Part shown: positions 7,465 through 10,837 of the stretch, piece after piece
How positions within the stretch are numbered: the first letter of the stretch is position 1
How the letters are laid out: every line of letters starts with the position of its first letter
Source of the DNA: an uncultured Candidatus Poseidoniales archaeon
GTDB taxonomy: Archaea; Thermoplasmatota; Poseidoniia; Poseidoniales; Thalassarchaeaceae
NCBI GenBank assembly: GCA_950068635.1
Contig: CATMIM010000011.1
Span: 1 to 10,837, forward strand
Length of the DNA: 10,837 bases
Direction: 5' to 3'
Program-made: the position numbers and the translations under genes
The notes under the pieces: model-generated
The model's database searches: none
Told to the model about the DNA's origin: nothing
The model's input: only the letters and a program-made list of their open reading frames with translations

Positions 7465-8247
7465 GTGGCCCTCACAGTCGAGAAGCACGCTGGCGGGGTG
7501 GCGCTGGTCCGGCTTGAGGCTGAAGCGGCCAAGAATGCCTTCGATGCGGAGACCATGCAGGAGATATCAGACGCGCTCAACGCCCAGATGGACGACCACG
7601 ACGTGCGCGCCATCATTCTGACAGGCACAGGGCAGTTCTTCTCCGCGGGCGCGGACATCAACGCCTTCGAGCAGCATCTGGAATCAGGGACCATCGGTCC
7701 GTTGGTGGACGAGTTGACCACAATACTGCACCCGCTGCTGTCCCGGCTGAGAACCACCGATAAGGTGTACGTCGCCGCCCTCAATGGCGCCGCTGCCGGT
7801 GCCGGGCTCGGGTTGGCCCTGTCTGCCGACTACCGGGTGGCGGGACCGGACGCGAAACTCGCGGCCGCTTTCTTTCGTCTCGGGCTCACCCCTGACGGCG
7901 GGACGACCTGGCTGCTGCCGCGTCTGGTCGGGTTGCAGAGAACGAAGTGCTTCTTCTTCAACAACGAGACCTGGGGTCCTGAGACGGCCCTCGCCTACGG
8001 TGCGGTGGACGAGGTCGTCGATAACGATCAGTTGCTGGACCGGGCGATCGAGGTGGCTCGGGACTGGGGGAGTTGGTCGCTTCGCTCACGACGCGCCTCC
8101 AAGCAGTTGCTCGATTCGCAGTCGTCGCTGTTCTTCGATCCGCAGTTGGACTTCGAGCAGATGTTGATCACCGATGCCGCCATGAGTGACGATTTCAAGG
8201 AAGGCGTCGAAGCGTTCCTCAAGAAGCGCGACCCCGAATTCAGTTGA
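7465..8247 (+). CDS. Enoyl-CoA hydratase/isomerase family protein, PaaG-like
   Basis: Crotonase-fold acyl-CoA enzyme of 260 aa. Oxyanion-hole segments are SAGADI (60-65) and NGAAAGAGLGL (107-117). LGLTPDGGTTWLLPRLVG (139-156) is the signature of PaaG-type proteins, the 1,2-epoxyphenylacetyl-CoA isomerases and delta-3/delta-2 enoyl-CoA isomerases. By my hand alignment, the two glutamates used by mammalian enoyl-CoA hydratase are replaced by Gly116 and about Phe136, while the aspartate of the PD motif (Asp144) is kept. That favours an isomerase over a simple hydratase. The GTG at 7465 is the natural start (MALTVEKH); only a weak GGACGGG site precedes it. It faces away from the aldehyde dehydrogenase. 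With the BoxB- and PaaH-like genes nearby, it fits an isomerisation step in aromatic-CoA or unsaturated acyl-CoA breakdown. Confidence 0.88.
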   Translation: MALTVEKHAGGVALVRLEAEAAKNAFDAETMQEISDALNAQMDDHDVRAIILTGTGQFFSAGADINAFEQHLESGTIGPLVDELTTILHPLLSRLRTTDKVYVAALNGAAAGAGLGLALSADYRVAGPDAKLAAAFFRLGLTPDGGTTWLLPRLVGLQRTKCFFFNNETWGPETALAYGAVDEVVDNDQLLDRAIEVARDWGSWSLRSRRASKQLLDSQSSLFFDPQLDFEQMLITDAAMSDDFKEGVEAFLKKRDPEFS

Positions 8248-8261
8248 TTCGACCAGCGGTT

Positions 8262-8380
8262 CTCACAGGAGATCAGGCTCAGAAGCGTTCTCCAGGGAAA
8301 TCATTGTCTCGATGGTCCGGCGGAAGCCTTCTAAACCGGCATGAAACCTTTGAACTGACCCCAGTGGGGTCTCCTGTGAG
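8262..8380. repeat. Widely spaced 11-bp perfect inverted repeat spanning the spacer before the DUF2061 gene
   Basis: CTCACAGGAGA at 8262-8272 is the exact reverse complement of TCTCCTGTGAG at 8370-8380, with 97 bp between them. As RNA the stem would extend by a G-U and a C-G pair. It spans most of the 150-bp spacer between the PaaG-like and DUF2061 genes. It may be a structured 5' leader, a small RNA or a chance match; no known RNA family is recognised. Confidence 0.4.
8357..8371. promoter_or_regulatory. 15-bp perfect palindrome (operator candidate) upstream of DUF2061 gene
   Basis: GACCCCA and TGGGGTC flank a single central G. The dyad ends 26 bp before the ATG at 8398. A weak TATA-like TTCTAAAC lies at 8329-8336, which would put transcription start close to the palindrome, as expected for a repressor site. 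The symmetry is direct; the role is inferred. Confidence 0.4.
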
Positions 8381-8397
8381 CGCGAGAGGTGATAGCG

Positions 8398-8733
8398 ATG
8401 GAGATGGACCGCAAACGGAGCATCGCGAAGACGATCTCATGGCGGGTTCTGGCAACGACTGACACCTTCATCATCGCCTACCTGGTCACCTATTTCATAC
8501 TCGGTGAAGCGGAGCCGGGAATCGCCGGTACCATCGCCGGCGTCGAGGTCATGACCAAGCTCTTCCTCTACTACTTCCACGAGCGCGGTTGGGCACAGAT
8601 CACCTGGGGGGTGCGGCCGAGCAGATCCCCAGAACAGAAGGCTGCGGACCTCCATGCGGAAGCGGACGCCCTCATTGGAGTGGTCGAGAACAGCACAGAC
8701 TCTGCCGAGGCGGAAGCGGGAGAGGAGACGTAG
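8398..8733 (+). CDS. DUF2061 small membrane protein
   Basis: Protein of 111 aa with the DUF2061 signature: KRSIAKTISWRVLATTDTF at the start, two short membrane segments (about 22-36 and 41-59), and LFLYYFHERGWAQITWG at 55-71. Members are found across bacteria and archaea and have no established function. The C terminus (about 75-111) is an acidic, alanine- and glutamate-rich tail unlike the core. The ATG at 8398 is chosen because GAGAGGTGA ends 5 bases upstream; a GTG at 8389 lies inside that site. It is transcribed away from the neighbouring acyl-CoA dehydrogenase gene and converges with it, the stop codons being one base apart. A link to the acyl-CoA genes is not evident. Confidence 0.85.
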   Translation: MEMDRKRSIAKTISWRVLATTDTFIIAYLVTYFILGEAEPGIAGTIAGVEVMTKLFLYYFHERGWAQITWGVRPSRSPEQKAADLHAEADALIGVVENSTDSAEAEAGEET

Positions 8734-8734
8734 G

Positions 8735-9625
8735 TCACAGGCCCGGAAGTTTCCGCTCTGCCTTCTCTCCGCTCGACCAGTCGTAGATGCCCACCCCGGT
8801 CTTCTTGCCGAGGCTGCCCTCCTGCACCAGTGCTTCGAGAAGCGGGTGGGGCAGGTAGCGGTCGTCATCGAATGCGATGGCCAGATTGTTGAGGATGTCA
8901 CGACGCACGTCGAGGCCGACGAGATCGCTGAGTTCGAGCGGACCGAGCGGGTGCTTGTAGCCCAACTGCATGGCGGTGTCGATGTCGCTGGCCGAGGCGA
9001 CGCCGTCCGCGAGCATGCGAATCGCCTCGTTGCCGAGTACGACTCCGAGCCGACTGGTGGCGAACCCGGGCACGTCGCGCACGAGGATGGTGGTTTTTCC
9101 CAATGCGACTCCTATTGCCTCGGCGGCCTCGATGGTGTCCTCGGCGATGCCGTCGTGGCGAACAAGTTCGAGCAATTTCATGATCGGGACCGGATTGAAG
9201 AAATGCATCCCGATGACCCGTTCCGGACGACTCGTGGCGGTAGCAATCTGTGAGATCTCCAGTCCGGATGTGTTCGTCGCCAGCAGGGCGTGTGCGGGCG
9301 CGTGCGAATCCAGCCTGGCGAAGATGTCCTGCTTGAGTTCCAGATTCTCTGGCACCGCCTCGATGACCAGGTCGGCCTCCTCGACCGCCTCGGCGAAGTC
9401 GGTCACCGCATACAGGTTGGCCGACCATGCCTTCTTCTCGGCCTCGGTGGTCTTGCCTCGCTCGATGCCAGCATCCCAGAAGTCGGAGATGCGCTGCATC
9501 CCCGCAGCCAGCCCTTCGGGAAACGCATCGTAGAGGTTCGTGCGCCAACCGGCCTGTGCGCACAGTTGCGCGATGCCCGCGCCCATCGTGCCAGCACCGA
9601 TGACGGCGACTCTCTCGACCGGCAC
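8735..9625 (-). CDS. 3-hydroxyacyl-CoA dehydrogenase (Hbd/PaaH type)
   Basis: Oxidises an L-3-hydroxyacyl-CoA to the 3-ketoacyl-CoA with NAD+. The 296-aa protein carries the Rossmann motif GAGTMGAGIAQ (10-20) and, by hand alignment with the human enzyme, the catalytic Ser120 (NTSG), His141 (GMHFFNPVP) and Glu153 (LLELV). The usual Asn of the GF-x-x-NR segment is Ser191 here (GFATSRLG), a variant I recall in bacterial PaaH/Hbd-like proteins. The C-terminal domain has DIDTAMQLGYKHPLGPLEL and GLGKKTGVGIY-like elements. The GTG at 9625 is preferred: GAGGTG lies 9 bases upstream and just after the previous gene's stop, and the product starts MPVERVAVIG. A GTG at 9637 is an alternative. It follows the BoxB-like and unknown genes as one transcript, so its substrate may be 3-hydroxyadipyl-CoA, a box/paa pathway intermediate (inference), rather than 3-hydroxybutyryl-CoA. 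Confidence 0.9.
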   Translation of the reverse strand: MPVERVAVIGAGTMGAGIAQLCAQAGWRTNLYDAFPEGLAAGMQRISDFWDAGIERGKTTEAEKKAWSANLYAVTDFAEAVEEADLVIEAVPENLELKQDIFARLDSHAPAHALLATNTSGLEISQIATATSRPERVIGMHFFNPVPIMKLLELVRHDGIAEDTIEAAEAIGVALGKTTILVRDVPGFATSRLGVVLGNEAIRMLADGVASASDIDTAMQLGYKHPLGPLELSDLVGLDVRRDILNNLAIAFDDDRYLPHPLLEALVQEGSLGKKTGVGIYDWSSGEKAERKLPGL

Positions 9626-9638
9626 GATTCCCGCCACC

Positions 9639-10208
9639 TCAATCGTCCCCCTCGCGGCCCCACGAGGCGAGAGCGGCCTGGAACAGGCGTTGCCGGGGCA
9701 CATCGTGCTCTAGGAAGCAGGTGAACGGAGCGATGTCCTTGAGCAGTTCGATGGCGGAGATGTAAGCACCGTAGATGAACGGGTCGGCGGAGTCGAGCGG
9801 TGGGATCTCTATTCCCAGCCGGCAGAGTCCCTTTCGGGTGTCCTCGTCCCAGATGGCGTAGGTGTGCTTGGTGAAGTGCAGGTAGGACGACAGTCGAGGC
9901 AGGTCGGAGCGCGCCTTGTCTGACAGGCTCTCGATCAGCAGTGTGTCCGGGTAGCGAATGGCATACAGGAACAGCATCACCTCCAGTTGCACGTCTTCCC
10001 TCCAATCACGCTCGTCGAACACCGCCCAGCGGTCCACCATGTCGAGCATCGCTCCGGTGTACGGGCGATAGAGACGGTAGAGCAGCTCTTCGTACCCTTT
10101 GGGGTCTTGAGCCTCACTGTGATGGTGGGCAAGGAACAACTCGGGTACGCGGTCGAAGAACGGCTGCAGCCGCCCCTTGTCGATGTTCAGCAGAGCGTAT
10201 GCACGCAT
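9639..10208 (-). CDS. Unrecognised helical protein between the BoxB-like and dehydrogenase genes
   Basis: I do not recognise this family. The 189-aa soluble protein is predicted by eye to be largely helical, with no signal peptide, membrane segment or P-loop. It has a His triplet at 28-30, many acidic, aromatic and arginine residues (EELLYRLYRPY, YLHFTKHTYAIWDEDT), and one cysteine pair far apart (129 and 164). The ATG at 10208 is chosen for GGGGTG about 7 bases upstream; a GTG at 10226 would also be in frame but has no good site. It lies 33 bp after the BoxB-like stop and 13 bp before the dehydrogenase start, in the same direction, so it is very probably co-transcribed and functionally tied to them. 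An accessory subunit or assembly factor for the diiron oxygenase is a reasonable guess, but no motif proves it. It does not resemble a BoxA flavin/iron-sulfur reductase. Confidence 0.72.
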   Translation of the reverse strand: MRAYALLNIDKGRLQPFFDRVPELFLAHHHSEAQDPKGYEELLYRLYRPYTGAMLDMVDRWAVFDERDWREDVQLEVMLFLYAIRYPDTLLIESLSDKARSDLPRLSSYLHFTKHTYAIWDEDTRKGLCRLGIEIPPLDSADPFIYGAYISAIELLKDIAPFTCFLEHDVPRQRLFQAALASWGREGDD

Positions 10209-10222
10209 TCGTAACACCCCGG

Positions 10223-10238
10223 GCACGCGCCTGCGTGC
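10223..10238 (-). other. Small GC-rich hairpin between the BoxB-like and unknown genes
   Basis: GCACGC and GCGTGC flank a 4-base loop, 3 bases after the BoxB-like stop codon. No T-run follows, so it is not a convincing archaeal terminator. It might stabilise or process the transcript, or it may be chance in GC-rich DNA. Confidence 0.25.
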
Positions 10239-10241
10239 GCG

Positions 10242-10837
10242 TCACTCCTTCCATTCGCGGTACTGGATCCATTCCTGCTTGAACAGTTCCTTGAGCGTCG
10301 CTTCGTCCTCGTCGGAGGGCAGCATGCCTGCGAGGTAAGCGTCCCAGTCGTCGTCGCTCCCCTCGAACGGCTCTCCATGGACGGTGTGATGCACACCGGC
10401 GAACTTGCCGATGCCGCGGTGGAACTTGTCTGACGGGATGTAGAGTTCAGGCTCACCCTCGTGACGTGACTTGTTGATGCGCTCCATTTCCAGTTTGAGT
10501 TCCTCGAAGTAGTGCATCCTGCTCTCCTCGTTCAGGTGTTCACGCACTGCTGGCGTGTCCACCTCACGCTCGTCGTAACGCCCTTTGATTCCGTAGACAT
10601 ATGCCCACTGCGCCGACGTTGATTCATCGACGCCGAACAGGTCGAGGCCAGTGCTGGTCCACTTGTTGATGTACCTCTGCAGCAGGGCGCACGGGATGAC
10701 TCCCTGCTTGACGATGCGGCGGATGCCGTTGGCGCCGGTACCGAGGTGGAACGACTCCTCCTTGAGCATCGGGCCCATGCTGGCGGCGAGTGGCTTGAAC
10801 GACGAGGTGGAGAGCATCTTCAGCTGGAACTTGCCGT
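10242..10837 (-). CDS. boxB: BoxB-like benzoyl-CoA 2,3-epoxidase oxygenase subunit, C-terminal part
   Basis: Diiron oxygenase component related to BoxB/PaaA. BoxB, with the reductase BoxA, epoxidises the ring of benzoyl-CoA with O2 in the cytoplasm. The frame is open to the right edge. About 198 residues are visible, roughly the last 40 percent of a protein usually near 475 aa. The segment GPMLKEESFHLGTGANGIRRIV contains ESFH, one of the paired diiron ligand motifs (E-x-x-H), in the context I recall for BoxB. The first ligand motif must lie outside. The C-terminal third is charged and includes LYIPSDKFHRGIG. It heads the visible part of a co-directional set with an unknown protein and a 3-hydroxyacyl-CoA dehydrogenase. 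An internal ATG at 10817 is not the start, since homology continues before it (GKFQLK). It could be a paralogue with another aryl-CoA substrate. Confidence 0.8.
   Translation of the reverse strand, partial: GKFQLKMLSTSSFKPLAASMGPMLKEESFHLGTGANGIRRIVKQGVIPCALLQRYINKWTSTGLDLFGVDESTSAQWAYVYGIKGRYDEREVDTPAVREHLNEESRMHYFEELKLEMERINKSRHEGEPELYIPSDKFHRGIGKFAGVHHTVHGEPFEGSDDDWDAYLAGMLPSDEDEATLKELFKQEWIQYREWKE

Noticed and set aside
8262..8380. 5S rRNA-like or tRNA-like gene in the repeat-rich spacer (about 119 nt with pairing ends)
   Set aside because: The conserved 5S loop sequences and the tRNA T-loop and anticodon patterns are absent on both strands, so only a generic structured element is reported.
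1..10837. Mobile element, defence island or CRISPR array
   Set aside because: No transposase, integrase, nuclease, toxin-antitoxin pair, direct-repeat array or attachment-site duplication was seen; the window is fully explained by pilus and catabolic genes.

Overview
The window is a GC-rich, gene-dense stretch that looks archaeal. The best evidence is the left end, which carries a FlaI/GspE-type secretion ATPase, two FlaJ/TadC-type membrane platform proteins and two small pilin-like proteins. Their motifs and order are those of archaeal type IV pilus loci. The metabolic genes on the right look bacterial in family. That mixture would suit a marine aerobic heterotroph such as a Poseidoniales (Marine Group II) or related Thermoplasmatota archaeon. 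The lineage is inference; no rRNA or other marker gene is present. There are no tRNA or rRNA genes, insertion sequences, integrases or CRISPR arrays.

Region 1 (1-4265, + strand) is a tight pilus-type operon. It holds the C-terminal part of the ATPase, platform protein 1 (367 aa), platform protein 2 (524 aa with a large cysteine-containing ectodomain), and two single-span pilin-like proteins. Spacers are 12 to 24 bp, and the last two genes overlap by one base.

Region 2 (4294-7375, - strand) reads aldehyde dehydrogenase, then a 2-phosphoglycerate-kinase-like P-loop protein, then an AlkB-type integral-membrane non-heme diiron hydroxylase. The first two genes are 14 bp apart, and the last two overlap through a shared ATGA. 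The dehydrogenase start is preceded by a perfect 8-bp inverted repeat with its ribosome binding site in the loop.

Region 3 (7465-8733, + strand) holds a PaaG-like enoyl-CoA isomerase/hydratase and, after a 150-bp spacer rich in inverted repeats, a DUF2061 membrane protein.

Region 4 (8735-10837, - strand) reads a 5'-truncated BoxB-like diiron oxygenase subunit, then an unrecognised 189-aa protein, then a 3-hydroxyacyl-CoA dehydrogenase (PaaH/Hbd type).

Taken together, regions 2 to 4 contain enzyme classes used in aerobic breakdown of aromatic CoA thioesters: ring epoxidase, semialdehyde dehydrogenase, enoyl-CoA isomerase and 3-hydroxyacyl-CoA dehydrogenase. An alkane or alkyl-aromatic hydroxylase with its aldehyde dehydrogenase lies alongside. 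The most interesting idea here is an archaeal box/paa-like epoxy-CoA pathway, possibly fed by AlkB hydroxylation. It is an inference from gene content: a BoxC-type ring-cleaving lyase, a BoxA-type reductase, a CoA ligase and a thiolase are not in the window and would have to be found next to it.
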